The notes under the pieces: generated by a model
What the model was told of the DNA's origin: nothing
What the model saw: the letters and a program-made list of their open reading frames with translations, nothing else
The model's database searches: none
NCBI RefSeq assembly: GCF_016107545.1
Contig: NZ_JABASS010000001.1
Location: forward strand, 310,001 to 374,000
From: Psychrobacter namhaensis
Lineage (GTDB): Bacteria; Pseudomonadota; Gammaproteobacteria; Pseudomonadales; Moraxellaceae
Reading direction: 5' to 3'
Length of the DNA: 64,000 bases
Made by a program: the position numbers and the translations under genes
Shown: one piece after another, positions 36,140 through 46,248 of the stretch
Layout of the letters: every line of letters starts with the position of its first letter
Position numbering within the stretch: the stretch's first letter is position 1

Positions 36140-37543
36140 ATGGCAGACACCGAAAAAACCGACGACTTACTCAATCAAACACCGCCGCACAATATCGATA
36201 TCGAAAAGGCATTGCTCGCGTCTTTGATGAGTATCGAGGAGGCATACGATAAGATTGCAGACATCGTCACCAAAGATGACTTTTATGCGGGGCGGCACCA
36301 ATATATTTTTGACGCCATTGCGCATCTAGCCGCGGTCAATGAGCCTTATGATACGGTCATGGTTCACGATTGGTTAGAAGCACAAAAATTGCTTAAAAGC
36401 GCAGGCGGTGACAGTTATTTGGCGGATATTTTGAGCCAAAGCCCGGCGACATTATTCAACCTCACCGCTTATGCCCAGCGTGTCCGTGAACTATCGACTC
36501 TGCGCCAGCTGATTACCACTGGGAACGAGATGTTGTCGCTCGCCTATAATCCAAAAGACCAAACCGTCAGCGACATTTTAGACAATGTCGAGGGTAAGAT
36601 ATTTAGCATTAATGAGCAACATAATAAACGAGCTGAGCAGCGTGGGCCTGTTGGCATCACTTCAGTCTTGACCAATGTCATCGATAAAATCCAAGAGTTA
36701 AAGTCTAATCCTGACGGTATGATTGGTCTGCAAACGCCCTTTGCTGAGTTGAATAACAAGACACAAGGATTGCAAGCAGGTGATTTAATTATTGTGGCGG
36801 CCCGTCCTTCTATGGGTAAAACCACTTTTGCGATGAACTTGGCAGAAGGTATCTTATTTAATGAAGACTTGCCAGTCGTGGTATTTTCGATGGAAATGCC
36901 CGCTGAGTCTATCGTCATGCGTTTACTATCATCGTGGGGTGCGATTAACCAAACACACCTACGCTCTGGGCAAATGAACGAAGATGAATGGGCAAAAATG
37001 ATGAATGCCATTCAGCATTTGCAATCTAAACACTTATATATTGATGACAGCACGGCACTGCCACCGTCTGAGATGCGTTCACGCTGTCGCCGTATTGCCA
37101 AAAACCATGACGGGCGTTTGGGTGCTATCGTAGTCGATTACCTCCAATTAATGAAAGTACCAAGCTTAGATGGCAACCGTGTTGGCGAAATTTCTGAGAT
37201 TTCTCGTAGCTTAAAAGCGCTGGCACGTGAGCTTGAATGTCCAGTGATTGCTCTATCCCAGCTTAACCGTAGTCTAGAAAACCGTCCCAATAAGCGACCT
37301 ATTATGTCAGATTTACGTGAATCTGGGGCCATTGAGCAGGACGCCGATTTGATTATGTTCATCTATCGCGATGAGGTTTACAATGAAAACTCAGACCATA
37401 AAGGTGTGGCTGAAATCATTATTGGTAAACAGCGTAACGGCCCTATTGGCACCATACGATTGGGCTTTGAAGGACAATTTACCCGCTTTATTAATTTAAC
37501 GCCAGAGTATTATCAAGGGGTTAGTTTCGAGAATGATGAGTAA
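36140..37543 (+). CDS. dnaB: Replicative DNA helicase
   Basis: DnaB is the hexameric helicase that unwinds DNA at the replication fork. The 467-aa protein shows an N-terminal helical domain (PPHNIDIEKALLASLM), a linker, and the RecA-like motor with Walker A ARPSMGKTTFAMN (about residues 222-234), VVVFSMEMPAESI, Walker B AIVVDYLQLMK, ALSQLNRSLENR and SDLRESGAIEQDADLIMFIYR. No intein is present. ATG 36140 is the only reasonable start. Confidence 0.97.
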   Translation: MADTEKTDDLLNQTPPHNIDIEKALLASLMSIEEAYDKIADIVTKDDFYAGRHQYIFDAIAHLAAVNEPYDTVMVHDWLEAQKLLKSAGGDSYLADILSQSPATLFNLTAYAQRVRELSTLRQLITTGNEMLSLAYNPKDQTVSDILDNVEGKIFSINEQHNKRAEQRGPVGITSVLTNVIDKIQELKSNPDGMIGLQTPFAELNNKTQGLQAGDLIIVAARPSMGKTTFAMNLAEGILFNEDLPVVVFSMEMPAESIVMRLLSSWGAINQTHLRSGQMNEDEWAKMMNAIQHLQSKHLYIDDSTALPPSEMRSRCRRIAKNHDGRLGAIVVDYLQLMKVPSLDGNRVGEISEISRSLKALARELECPVIALSQLNRSLENRPNKRPIMSDLRESGAIEQDADLIMFIYRDEVYNENSDHKGVAEIIIGKQRNGPIGTIRLGFEGQFTRFINLTPEYYQGVSFENDE

Positions 37544-37610
37544 CTGTCTAAATAAAAAGAAACGCGCAACCATAAGCCACTAACACCCCTAAACAGTGAG
37601 TAATAACAAT

Positions 37611-37652
37611 AGCCAGTGATGCCTCAGCCTGATTGATGCGTCACTGGCTTTA
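37611..37652 (+). terminator. Putative terminator of dnaB
   Basis: AGCCAGTGA pairs with TCACTGGCT over a 21-nt loop; the T-tail is short. Confidence 0.5.
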
Positions 37653-37690
37653 TACCTTCATCTATAATTTTGCTAATAAAGAAGCCAATT

Positions 37691-38800
37691 ATGCGTACCA
37701 TTACTATCAAACCAATAGCCATCACTCACAACCTCAATCAAGTTAAAAAACGGGCGCCACACTCCAAAGTCCTTGCTATGGTGAAGTCCAATGCTTATGG
37801 TCACGGGGTGGCAGCCGTACTACCAGCGTTAACGCAAGCAGATGGTATCGGTGTCGCTACTTTGATAGAAGCATTAGAAGCCAGACAGTTGGGATGGGAC
37901 AAAACGATTGGTTTGGTAGAAGGGGCATTTACGGCTGATGAGTGGCAGCAGGCCATTGATCATGAGGTGAGTTGCGTGATTCACCATGTGCCACAATTGG
38001 AGTGGGCACTGGACAACGTTCCACCAGCTGCAAGCGCAACTCGTGTGGTTTGGCTAAAATACAATACTGGTATGAACCGCTTAGGCTTCAATGCTGAAGG
38101 CGTGATTGCCGCTGCTAAACACCTGCATGCGGCAGGCTACCAACTGATTTTAACCACCCATTTTGCCAACGCTGATGACCGAAATCACCCACTAAATGCA
38201 GTGCAAATTCAGCGTTTTAAAGATATGTTAGCGACGTTAAAAGAAACCGTTAGCAACGACGTTAAGGGCTCGTTGTGCAACTCAGCTGGCGTGGTAAACT
38301 TCTCAGATCATCATTATGATTGGGTACGTCCCGGTATTATTTTGTATGGTAGCGCCCCTGTCATTGATAAAAGCGCGCAGGAATTAGACTTGCAACCAGC
38401 CATGAGTTTTAGCGCACAGATTATTGCTCTACAAACGGTCAGTGCGAACGACGCTATCGGCTATGGTAGTCGCTGGATCGCACAAAAAGACACCGAAACA
38501 GCCTTAGTGAGTATTGGCTATGGAGACGGCTATCCTCGTGTGGTTAGTGAGGATGCTTATGTGTCTGTTATTGATAGTACGAATAACCGAAGCTACCCGT
38601 GCGCTGTGCTTGGGCGTGTGGCGATGGATATGATTGTCATTGATGTCAGCGCAGTACCAGACAACACGTCCTTATTAGATAGCAAGGTCATCCTTTGGGG
38701 CGACGCCCCGCACGTCGATGAGGTTGCAGCACATGCCCATACTATCAGTTATGAGCTGCTATGCCGCCTAAGCATACGGCCAAAGCGTGTACAAGCATAA
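37691..38800 (+). CDS. alr: Alanine racemase
   Basis: Alr makes D-alanine for peptidoglycan. It is a PLP enzyme with the PLP-lysine Lys32 in MVKSNAYGHG, KYNTGMNRLGF, and the C-terminal domain with AIGYGSRWIAQKDTETALVSIGYGDGYPR (catalytic Tyr region, shown here in parts: AIGYGSRW and SIGYGDGYPR) and AVLGRVAMDMIVID. Length is 369 aa from ATG 37691; the TTG at 37670 would add seven residues. It lies downstream of dnaB, a pairing also seen in other gammaproteobacteria. Confidence 0.95.
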   Translation: MRTITIKPIAITHNLNQVKKRAPHSKVLAMVKSNAYGHGVAAVLPALTQADGIGVATLIEALEARQLGWDKTIGLVEGAFTADEWQQAIDHEVSCVIHHVPQLEWALDNVPPAASATRVVWLKYNTGMNRLGFNAEGVIAAAKHLHAAGYQLILTTHFANADDRNHPLNAVQIQRFKDMLATLKETVSNDVKGSLCNSAGVVNFSDHHYDWVRPGIILYGSAPVIDKSAQELDLQPAMSFSAQIIALQTVSANDAIGYGSRWIAQKDTETALVSIGYGDGYPRVVSEDAYVSVIDSTNNRSYPCAVLGRVAMDMIVIDVSAVPDNTSLLDSKVILWGDAPHVDEVAAHAHTISYELLCRLSIRPKRVQA

Positions 38801-38986
38801 TCATCATCAGACAACGATGAACTTACTGTTCGCTTAAGTGGCTTATCACTCATAGCAAATTGGACGTTTACATTGGAAGTAATTGCGCTATACTAAAAGT
38901 TTGTTGTCACCCCAGTATACGCACTGACGCGATGCTATTGAAGACTGATAACGTTTCATTGACTGCGATCGACTGCTAGGATTACT

Positions 38987-39910
38987 ATGAGTTTGCGCCA
39001 TTTTTTGACCCTATCTGATTTAACCAAACAAGAACTAGAAACCCTTATCAAACGTGCCAGCGAATTACGTAAGATGCAACACGCGGGCGAGATATATCAG
39101 CCCTTTGTTGGTCGTACGCTTGGTATGATTTTTGAAAAATCTTCTACCCGCACGCGTATTTCTTTTGAAACGGGTATGGGACAATTTGGCGGTAGTGCGA
39201 TCTTTTTATCGCCAAATGATACCCAGCTTGGACGCGGCGAGCCATTAGAAGACTCAGCACGCGTGATCTCAAGCATGGTCGATATCATCATGATTCGCAC
39301 CTTTGGCCATGAAAAAGTGGAAACCTTTGCAGAATACTCCAGTGTCCCTATTATTAACGCCCTGACGGATGAGTTTCATCCTTGCCAGCTGCTTGCTGAT
39401 ATGCAGACTTACTATGAGCATCGCGGTAGTATCGAAAACAAAATCGTAACGTGGGTCGGTGACGGCAACAACATGTGCTCATCCTTTATGCAGGCGGCCA
39501 ATCAATTTGGCTTTGAGCTACGTGTGGCCGCGCCTTATGGCTTTGAGCCAGACCCAAAACTGATGGAACGTTTCTCTCATTGCGTAAGCCTGGTAGAAAA
39601 CGTCCAAGATGCAGCAAAAGACTCTAACTTAATCGTCACTGATGTATGGGCCAGTATGGGGCAAGAATCTGAACAGAATACCCGCGCACGCCGTTTTGCG
39701 CCTTATCAAGTAACACCGTCATTGCTGGACAAAGCCGACCCTGAAGTGGTGTTTATGCACTGCTTGCCTGCGCATCGCGGCGAGGAAATCTCTCACGATA
39801 TGCTAGATGACCCACGGTCAGTGGTGTGGGACGAGGCAGAAAACCGCTTACACGCACAAAAAGCCCTGATGGAGTTTTTACTAAAAGACAAAATTAAGCT
39901 GTCTACCTAA
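38987..39910 (+). CDS. argF: Ornithine carbamoyltransferase
   Basis: ArgF makes citrulline from ornithine and carbamoyl phosphate in arginine synthesis. The 307-aa enzyme shows [14 protein letters not shown], the carbamoyl-phosphate loop [15 protein letters not shown] (STRTR), [39 protein letters not shown] and [14 protein letters not shown] (catalytic HCLPAHRG). It is anabolic-type in length and placement; no arginine deiminase genes are nearby. Start ATG 38987 follows CTAGGAT. The gene is followed by a terminator shared with rpiA. Confidence 0.95.
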   Translation: MSLRHFLTLSDLTKQELETLIKRASELRKMQHAGEIYQPFVGRTLGMIFEKSSTRTRISFETGMGQFGGSAIFLSPNDTQLGRGEPLEDSARVISSMVDIIMIRTFGHEKVETFAEYSSVPIINALTDEFHPCQLLADMQTYYEHRGSIENKIVTWVGDGNNMCSSFMQAANQFGFELRVAAPYGFEPDPKLMERFSHCVSLVENVQDAAKDSNLIVTDVWASMGQESEQNTRARRFAPYQVTPSLLDKADPEVVFMHCLPAHRGEEISHDMLDDPRSVVWDEAENRLHAQKALMEFLLKDKIKLST

Positions 39911-39965
39911 ACCAATAGCTATCATTAAAAGCCATTTCTCAATCACACAATACAGAAAAAAAGAA

Positions 39966-40002
39966 AAAAGGCAGACCACATTTATCGTGATCTGCCTTTT
40001 TA
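39966..40002. terminator. Bidirectional terminator between argF and rpiA
   Basis: AAAGGCAGACCAC pairs with GTGATCTGCCTTT (one mismatch) over a short loop, flanked by A-rich and T-rich tracts on both sides. Confidence 0.88.
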
Positions 40003-40028
40003 CTTTTTGTACAACCATTAATGACTAA

Positions 40029-40688
40029 TTAACGAGTGAATGTCTCTACCCCGTTACTGCTGGCCTTGAGCAGTACATCTGCTTGATTGGCCGCAAAAAT
40101 ACCATTACAGACGACGCCGACGATATTATTAAGGGTTTTTTCAAGCGCTACCGGATCACTAACATCCAAATCATAAGTATCAAGAATCACATTACCATAA
40201 TCAGTGACAAAGTCTTCACGGTACACTGGTTCACCGCCCAAACTAGCCAACTGGCGTGCTACGTAAGAACGCGCCTGCGGTAGTACTTCTATCGGTACTG
40301 GGAACGCGCGTCCTAATGTCTCAACGCTTTTACTGGCATCTACCATGCACACAAACTTATTGGACGCCGCGGCCACGATTTTTTCACGAGTGAGCGCGCC
40401 GCCACCACCCTTTATCAGTTGCAGATTCGCGTTGACTTCATCAGCGCCGTCAATATAAACATCAAGCGTACCGGCAAAGTTCAAATCTACTATCTCGATA
40501 CCAAGTGCACGTAATCTATCTTCCGTCACCTGCGAGCTTGCAACGGCTCCAGCAAGCTTTAGTGTCGGCAACAGCTCTATCAAACAGTTGACCGTACTAC
40601 CCGTTCCTACGCCAAGTATCATGTCATCTTCGATATAGCTTAAAGCAGCTTTGGCGGCGGCTTGCTTTTGTGCTTGCTGATCACTCAT
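40029..40688 (-). CDS. rpiA: Ribose-5-phosphate isomerase A
   Basis: RpiA interconverts ribose-5-phosphate and ribulose-5-phosphate. Family motifs are [15 protein letters not shown] (about residues 28-42), [26 protein letters not shown] (catalytic Asp region) and [17 protein letters not shown] (about 95-111), with a C-terminal [13 protein letters not shown]. Two adjacent ATGs (40691, 40688) are possible; AAGGA is better spaced for 40688. Length 219 aa is normal. Confidence 0.96.
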   Translation of the reverse strand: MSDQQAQKQAAAKAALSYIEDDMILGVGTGSTVNCLIELLPTLKLAGAVASSQVTEDRLRALGIEIVDLNFAGTLDVYIDGADEVNANLQLIKGGGGALTREKIVAAASNKFVCMVDASKSVETLGRAFPVPIEVLPQARSYVARQLASLGGEPVYREDFVTDYGNVILDTYDLDVSDPVALEKTLNNIVGVVCNGIFAANQADVLLKASSNGVETFTR

Positions 40689-40839
40689 CATAAATCCTTG
40701 GTAAAATAAACGTACTGTTTTAAAAATAAAAGGCTAAAAGCGGTAAAATGCGCGGCTATTATAACCGATGACTTTACTGAATGTCAGCGTAATCGGCATT
40801 GTAATCATTGCTCATTGCATTCGATTTTCCAAATTTACT

Positions 40840-42150
40840 TTAGATACCAGACAGATAAGGCAACCAAAACACCAAAGCCAACAGCGTTGCAAATAATACT
40901 GGCGGCGTGATAAGCAGCCCAATTTTCATATACTGGCCCCAGCTAATTTTATAGTCTTTTTCTGCCAATACATGTAACCACAATAACGTCGCCAGACTAC
41001 CAATGGGTGTGAATTTTGGTCCCAAATCATTACCAATCACATTGGCATAAATCATCAGCTCTCGAGTTGCCGCAGGCACTTGCGCGCTATCAATAGCCAG
41101 TGCACCTACTAACGTTGCTGGCATGTTATTCATGACAGAAGCCACAATAGCGGATAAAAATCCTGTGCCTAGTGTTGCTGTAACCGCGCCCTGCTGCCCC
41201 AACCAAGTCAAAATTTGGGCGCCATAACTGGTTAGTCCTGCATTGCCCAAGCCATAAACAACCAAATACATACCGATTGAAAACAGTACGATTTGCCAAG
41301 GCGCGTTACGGACGACATTGCGTACAGAAACAACTGCCCCGCGACCGCCTTGCCAAAAGCGACTTGCAATTGCTAGGAGTAACAACGCGGCGGCGCCTGT
41401 GACCAGAGAGATAGGCAGACCTAACGACTCAGTCGCAAAGTAAGCAATCAGCAACAGTGCAAGCAGTGGAAAAGCGGCCTTAAATACTAAGGGATCTTCG
41501 ATAGCAGAAGCAGGCGCGCTCAGATTGGTGATGGAGTAATGTGTTGGAATATGACGAGAATAGACCACCCACAGCACCGCTAGCGTTGCTATCACAGACA
41601 CGATATTAACTGGCACCATAACCGCTGCATAACGCCCAAAGCCAATATCGAAATAGTTGGCACTAACGATATTGACCAAATTAGATGTCACTAACGGCAG
41701 GCTTGCGGTATCGGCAATAAAGCCCGTCGCTATAATAAAAGCCAAAGCAGAGGGCGGCGAAAACTTCAGTCGCAGCAAAATGGCAATAACAATAGGCGTT
41801 AGTAGTAACGCTGCCCCATCATTGGCAAAAAATGCCGATATAAACGCGCCTAAAATCACAATCATAGGAAATAGCAAGCGCCCTTGTCCATTACCAAGCC
41901 TTGCTACATGCAATGCTGCCCAACCAAAAAAACCCGCCTTATCTAAGATAAGCGAGATAATGATCAGCGCTACAAAGGTAAAAGTTGCGTCCCAGACAAT
42001 ATTCCAAACGATCCCAACATCAGATAGCTGCACGACGCCAAAAGCCAAGGCGACCAATGCTCCGCCAAGTGCGCTCCAGCCAATGCCCAATCCTTTAGGC
42101 TGCCAGATCACTAAAACCAACGTGACAATAAAAATAGTGAATGCGAGCAT
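40840..42150 (-). CDS. arsB: Arsenite efflux transporter ArsB
   Basis: ArsB exports arsenite across the inner membrane. The 436-aa protein is almost wholly hydrophobic, with about 12 helices (starting LAFTIFIVTLVLVIWQPKG) and family signatures FFANDGAALLLTPIVIA, DTASLPLVTSNLVNIVSA, SVMNNMPATLVGALAI and NVIGNDLGPKFTPIGSLATLLW. It is the last gene of the arsR-arsC-arsH-arsB run, 53 bases after arsH. No arsA ATPase gene is present, so export would use the proton motive force. Confidence 0.96.
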   Translation of the reverse strand: MLAFTIFIVTLVLVIWQPKGLGIGWSALGGALVALAFGVVQLSDVGIVWNIVWDATFTFVALIIISLILDKAGFFGWAALHVARLGNGQGRLLFPMIVILGAFISAFFANDGAALLLTPIVIAILLRLKFSPPSALAFIIATGFIADTASLPLVTSNLVNIVSANYFDIGFGRYAAVMVPVNIVSVIATLAVLWVVYSRHIPTHYSITNLSAPASAIEDPLVFKAAFPLLALLLIAYFATESLGLPISLVTGAAALLLLAIASRFWQGGRGAVVSVRNVVRNAPWQIVLFSIGMYLVVYGLGNAGLTSYGAQILTWLGQQGAVTATLGTGFLSAIVASVMNNMPATLVGALAIDSAQVPAATRELMIYANVIGNDLGPKFTPIGSLATLLWLHVLAEKDYKISWGQYMKIGLLITPPVLFATLLALVFWLPYLSGI

Positions 42151-42203
42151 TAAACCGCCTTATTAAGCAGAGTCAGGTGAGTACAACGAAGGTAGTAATG
42201 AGA

Positions 42204-42944
42204 TTAAAGTGACTTTTGATTCACCCGCTGCGAGACTGCCTCGGCACTTTCTACACGTTCTGAATAGCGGTCCGTTAGATAGGCTGAGCGTCCACGCGTA
42301 AGCCAAGTAAACTTCACTAACTCCTCGCAAACATCAACAAGACGCAGATATAACGGGGACATATCCATACGGTTGTCCTCGGTAAACTCTAAAAAGGCTT
42401 TTGGGATAGAGGATTGGTTCGGTATGGTAATCATGCGCATCCAACGACCAAGAATACGTAGCTGATTAACCGTGTTAAAGCTTTGACTGCCACCACTCAC
42501 TTGCATCACAGCAAGCGTTTTACCTTGGGTCGGGCGCACGCCACCAAGTGACAGCGGAATCCAATCAATTTGCGCTTTCATGATACTGGTCATACTACCG
42601 TGGCGTTCTGGACTTACCCAAAGCATGCCTTCTGACCACTGTGCCAGCTCTCGCAGCTCTTGTACTTTGGGATGCTCTGCATCTACTGAGTCAGGTAGCG
42701 GCAAGCCTGATGGGTCAAACATTTTGACCTCACAGCCATACCAGCGCAGTAAACGACTCGCCTCTTCGGCTGCCAATTTAGAAAAAGAGCGTGTGCGTAG
42801 AGATCCATACAACACTAGTATTTTGGGCGGATGGCGTGGATCGTCCATACCAATTAAAGAGTCAATATCAATGGGTTGTATGTTGTTTGGGTCAATATTG
42901 GGCAAGTCATCTAGGCTCACCTGCCCTGTATTAGCCTTTGTCAT
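42204..42944 (-). CDS. arsH: ArsH NADPH-dependent flavoprotein
   Basis: ArsH is an NADPH:FMN oxidoreductase linked to arsenic resistance; some members oxidise trivalent organoarsenicals. Motifs: [20 protein letters not shown] (FMN-binding GSxRxxS), [33 protein letters not shown] and [23 protein letters not shown] 42944 overlaps the end of arsC by 14 bases and has GAGGTGG upstream. Length is 246 aa. Its presence suggests resistance beyond plain arsenite. Confidence 0.95.
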   Translation of the reverse strand: MTKANTGQVSLDDLPNIDPNNIQPIDIDSLIGMDDPRHPPKILVLYGSLRTRSFSKLAAEEASRLLRWYGCEVKMFDPSGLPLPDSVDAEHPKVQELRELAQWSEGMLWVSPERHGSMTSIMKAQIDWIPLSLGGVRPTQGKTLAVMQVSGGSQSFNTVNQLRILGRWMRMITIPNQSSIPKAFLEFTEDNRMDMSPLYLRLVDVCEELVKFTWLTRGRSAYLTDRYSERVESAEAVSQRVNQKSL

Positions 42945-43347
42945 GATAAACCACCTCACCGTCCTCTTTCGTAAAACTACTCACTGGATTTTCTAGCAAC
43001 GCAAACACTCGCTCTGAAGGTCGGCATAATGCTGCGCCCTTATCGGTGACGACAATAGGACGATTGATTAAAATAGGATGGGCAATCATTGCATCGATAA
43101 TGTCATCATCAGAGACATTGGAATTGTCCAGACCCAGCTCATTATTGATCGGCTCTTTGCTTCTTAGAAGCTCTCTTGGAGAGATTTTCATTTTTGCCAA
43201 TAGCTCAACCAAGTAGTCACGTGTTGGTGGGGTGTTAAGATATTCCACCACTTCTGGCTCTTCACCTGACGCTTTCATAATAGCCAAAGTATTACGGGAC
43301 GTACCGCAATTAGGATTGTGAAAAATCAATGGGTTCAATGTTTTCAT
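42931..43347 (-). CDS. arsC: Glutaredoxin-dependent arsenate reductase
   Basis: ArsC reduces arsenate to arsenite using glutathione and glutaredoxin. This is the E. coli plasmid/chromosomal ArsC type (138 aa): [17 protein letters not shown] with the catalytic Cys14, [10 protein letters not shown], and the conserved [12 protein letters not shown] with the active-site arginine, then [13 protein letters not shown] 43347 is chosen because the upstream extension (to 43434) overlaps arsR and is unlike the family; GAGAG lies just upstream. It overlaps arsH at its 3' end. Confidence 0.95.
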   Translation of the reverse strand: MKTLNPLIFHNPNCGTSRNTLAIMKASGEEPEVVEYLNTPPTRDYLVELLAKMKISPRELLRSKEPINNELGLDNSNVSDDDIIDAMIAHPILINRPIVVTDKGAALCRPSERVFALLENPVSSFTKEDGEVVYHDKG

Positions 43348-43378
43348 GGCACTCTCATCTATTTGACCGTTACGTTTG

Positions 43379-43753
43379 TTAGGGTATGTACTCATCATTA
43401 TTTTGGCTCTCTGCTTGAACTGCCTCGCATCCACTCAAACTATCCAGAAGCGACGCACACAATTCTGGGTGTCCTGCACAGCAATCTTGTAGTAAAAACT
43501 GAACAACCGCTTCCATGTGTGATAAAGACGCACGATAGATTATCTGACGACTGTGCCTTTTTGAGACCACCCATCCTGCTCGTGCTAACACAGACAGGTG
43601 CGCTGACATCGTATTGTGCGGCACGGATAGCTGCCGAGCTATTTCACCCGCAGGCAGCCCCTCAGGTTCTTGACTGACAAGTAACCTAAAAGCTTGTAAA
43701 CGAGTGTCTTGAGAGAGCGCAGCAAAGCTTGCGATAGCAGTAGTTATTTCCAT
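43379..43753 (-). CDS. arsR: ArsR-family arsenic-responsive repressor
   Basis: A 124-aa winged-helix repressor: RLQAFRLLVSQEPEG, LPAGEIARQLSVPHNTMSAHLSVLARAGWV (recognition helix, given in two parts: LPAGEIARQLSVPHN and TMSAHLSVLARAGWV). A C-terminal Cys triad, Cys91, Cys92 and Cys99 in DCCAGHPELC, resembles the As(III) site of Acidithiobacillus ArsR rather than the ELCVCDL site of E. coli ArsR. It leads the ars operon. The promoter's -10 lies only 7 nt before the ATG and there is no Shine-Dalgarno, so the mRNA looks leaderless. Confidence 0.93.
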   Translation of the reverse strand: MEITTAIASFAALSQDTRLQAFRLLVSQEPEGLPAGEIARQLSVPHNTMSAHLSVLARAGWVVSKRHSRQIIYRASLSHMEAVVQFLLQDCCAGHPELCASLLDSLSGCEAVQAESQNNDEYIP

Positions 43754-43788
43754 ATGTCCAATAATACAGACATATTAATATGATTCAA
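43752..43788 (-). promoter_or_regulatory. ars promoter and ArsR operator
   Basis: On the minus strand, TTGAAT (43788-43783) and TATTAT (43766-43761) are 16 bp apart. A perfect inverted repeat ATATGTC-N10-GACATAT spans 43775-43752 and covers the -10 and the start codon. ArsR binding there would block RNA polymerase. Transcription should start at or next to the ATG (43753). Confidence 0.75.
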
Positions 43789-43976
43789 GTTTTTTAGGTA
43801 AAAAAGGCTATGTCATCCCTTCGTGGCCTCAATTAATAGACATCAAGCCAGCAAATTGCCGCAAAAACTGCAATTGTGTCTTGCAAGACAATCAAAATCA
43901 GCATAGGCTAATCTATTTCATTATTTATATTCACTTATACTTTTTACATTCATCTACGTTTTGTTTAGGAATTACT

Positions 43977-45530
43977 ATGCTGTCACACTGGGTACGAGCC
44001 ATACTGCAAGCCACCGTCTATGACGTTGCAATTCAAACACCACTAGAAGCTGCACCCAAGTTGACCCAACGTTTTGCCAATGACATTCGCTTCAAACGGG
44101 AAGACTTACAACCCGTCAAATCCTTTAAATTGCGCGGTGCTTATAACCGTATTAGCCAACTGAGCGATGAGCAAAAAGCGCGTGGGGTGATTTGCGCGTC
44201 AGCTGGCAATCACGCGCAAGGTGTTGCCTACTCTGCCCGCCAGTTATCACTCAACAATATCATTGTCATGCCAACCACCACACCTGACATCAAAGTAGAT
44301 GCGGTTAGAGCATTAGGTGGTAACGTCGATTTGCATGGTGATAGCTTTGATCAAGCCAACCGTTACGCGATTGACCGTGCTGAACGCGAGGGACTCACCT
44401 TTATCCCGCCGTATGATGATGAATTGGTCATTGCCGGACAAGGCACTATTGGACTGGAGCTCACCCAGCAGTGGCGCAGCATGGACTATGTTTTCGTTGC
44501 GGTTGGCGGTGGTGGCCTGATCTCAGGTGTCGCGGCGTTCTTGGGAGAAGTTGCCCCCCATGTCAAAGTCATTGCCGTAGAAGCTGACCAATCCGCCTGT
44601 TTAAAGGCAGCGCTTGAGACTGGTGAGCGGGTCAAACTCGAGCAAGTTGGATTGTTCGTAGATGGTGTGGCAGTGGCTCAGATTGGTGAATTGCCTTTTG
44701 ACGTGGTGCGTACGCAAAAAAGCGACAAATCAGGCCCTGTGGTCGAACCTGAAGTCGTCACTTGTACCAATGATGAAGTTTGTGCTGCCGTCAAAGATAT
44801 CTTTGAAGAAAATCGTAGTATCGTTGAACCTGCCGGTGCATTATCAGTAGCTGGCATGAAAAAATACATCAAAGCGCATAATCTGCAAGGCAAAAACTGT
44901 GTTGGCATCGTCTGCGGTGCCAATATGAACTTTGACCGTTTGCGTTATATCGCAGAGCGTACCGAAATTGGTGAGAAAAAAGAAGCCATCTTTGGTGTGA
45001 CTATTCCTGAACAGACTGGCGCTTTCTTAAACTTCTGCCGCAGCCTACATGGACGTAACATCACAGAATTTAACTATCGTGCTGATAGTAAAAAATCACC
45101 TGACTCTATGGAGCCCGCAGCAATCTTTGTCGGTATTGCCTTAAAAGAAGGCGAAAAAGAGCGCCAAACGATTAGCACTCAATTGGCAGCCGATGGCTAT
45201 GAGGCCCATGATTTAACGGATGATGACATCGCAAAATCGCATATTCGTCATTTGATTGGCGGGCATGCTCATATCGAAAACGAGCAGTTATTAAAAGTGG
45301 TGTTCCCAGAGCGTCCAGGCGCCCTGCTCACCTTCTTAGAAAAATTGGGCGACGATTTTAATATCACCTTGTTCCATTATCGCAATCATGGCGCTGCTGA
45401 AGGTCGCGTGTTAGTTGGCTTGCAAGCCTCTGAAGGCAATTCTCGTCAATTACAAGACGCACTACTCGACATTGGCTATGACTGCACCATGCTCAATGAC
45501 AACATCGGCTATCAGCTGTTTTTGAAGTAG
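43977..45530 (+). CDS. ilvA: Threonine dehydratase (biosynthetic threonine deaminase)
   Basis: IlvA converts threonine to 2-oxobutyrate, the first step to isoleucine. The PLP domain shows KREDLQPVKSFKLRGAYNRI (PLP-Lys), CASAGNHAQGVAYSAR, VGGGGLISGVAAFLGE; the C-terminal part holds two ACT-like regulatory domains (from about residue 330, EKKEAIFGVTIPEQTGAF, and from about 430, LKVVFPERPGALLTFLEK), giving isoleucine/valine control. ATG 43977 after TTAGGAA is preferred to 43881, whose extension is hydrophobic and unlike the family. Length is 517 aa. Confidence 0.95.
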   Translation: MLSHWVRAILQATVYDVAIQTPLEAAPKLTQRFANDIRFKREDLQPVKSFKLRGAYNRISQLSDEQKARGVICASAGNHAQGVAYSARQLSLNNIIVMPTTTPDIKVDAVRALGGNVDLHGDSFDQANRYAIDRAEREGLTFIPPYDDELVIAGQGTIGLELTQQWRSMDYVFVAVGGGGLISGVAAFLGEVAPHVKVIAVEADQSACLKAALETGERVKLEQVGLFVDGVAVAQIGELPFDVVRTQKSDKSGPVVEPEVVTCTNDEVCAAVKDIFEENRSIVEPAGALSVAGMKKYIKAHNLQGKNCVGIVCGANMNFDRLRYIAERTEIGEKKEAIFGVTIPEQTGAFLNFCRSLHGRNITEFNYRADSKKSPDSMEPAAIFVGIALKEGEKERQTISTQLAADGYEAHDLTDDDIAKSHIRHLIGGHAHIENEQLLKVVFPERPGALLTFLEKLGDDFNITLFHYRNHGAAEGRVLVGLQASEGNSRQLQDALLDIGYDCTMLNDNIGYQLFLK

Positions 45531-45561
45531 GTAGAATTCGTATCAAGGATCGTCGATCATA

Positions 45562-45589
45562 GCAGCTTTTTAATCAATTAAAAAACTGC
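45562..45589 (+). terminator. Possible terminator of ilvA
   Basis: An AT-rich inverted repeat, GCAGCTTTTTAAT with ATTAAAAAACTGC (one mismatch), lies 30 bases past the stop. It has no T-tail after the stem. Confidence 0.35.
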
Positions 45590-45649
45590 CACTGATGGAT
45601 GGATAATGACGGTTAGCGATGAGCGTTTATTCATTGGCATGGGGCAGTT

Positions 45650-46030
45650 ATGAAAAACACATTGATGATCGTCATGTTGCTGATTTTGGCGTTGGTAGGC
45701 TATAGAACCCTTCAACCTAAAAGCCCCACGAATATTTCTACCATTGATGTTGCGACTGAGACCTCCCCTGTTTCTGTCTCTACCTCTACTGACTTTGATG
45801 ACATACCACCCACGTACATTGATACTGATATAGAAACCGCATCAACCTCGGTAGTAAAGCCAGTAATGAGTACAAAGTCAGCAGCACCAAGCTTTTCTTG
45901 TGATGGCAGACAGCATTGCTCGCAAATGACCTCGTGCGCAGAAGCCACTTACTTTAGTAATCACTGTCCTAATACAAAGATGGATGGTAATCATGACGGC
46001 GTGCCATGTGAACAACAGTGGTGTAACTAA
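45650..46030 (+). CDS. Excalibur calcium-binding domain protein
   Basis: A 126-aa protein with an N-terminal hydrophobic segment (residues 3-18, LIVMLLILALVGY-like), a Thr/Ser-rich linker, and a C-terminal excalibur domain: FSCDGRQHCSQMTSCAEA, then KMDGNHDGVPCEQQWC with the DxDxDG-like calcium loop and paired cysteines. It is probably membrane-anchored with the domain in the periplasm. Excalibur domains bind calcium next to nuclease-type domains, but here it stands alone. The function is unknown. Confidence 0.85.
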   Translation: MKNTLMIVMLLILALVGYRTLQPKSPTNISTIDVATETSPVSVSTSTDFDDIPPTYIDTDIETASTSVVKPVMSTKSAAPSFSCDGRQHCSQMTSCAEATYFSNHCPNTKMDGNHDGVPCEQQWCN

Positions 46031-46248
46031 CTTTGTATCAGGCAGACACTGCGAACGCGGTGCCTACCCCTCCCATTTATAACAACGATAGCTGTAAAAA
46101 TTACGGCTTCTCACCATCACTAATGCAAATCACCGATGCTCACTGCAACGAATAACAAAAAACCTATTTGCAAATACTAAATTTGCCCTAATCTTATTAA
46201 GACCATCTCGTTTTAAATAAATATGGAAATTAGTATAGAGTCGCTGTT

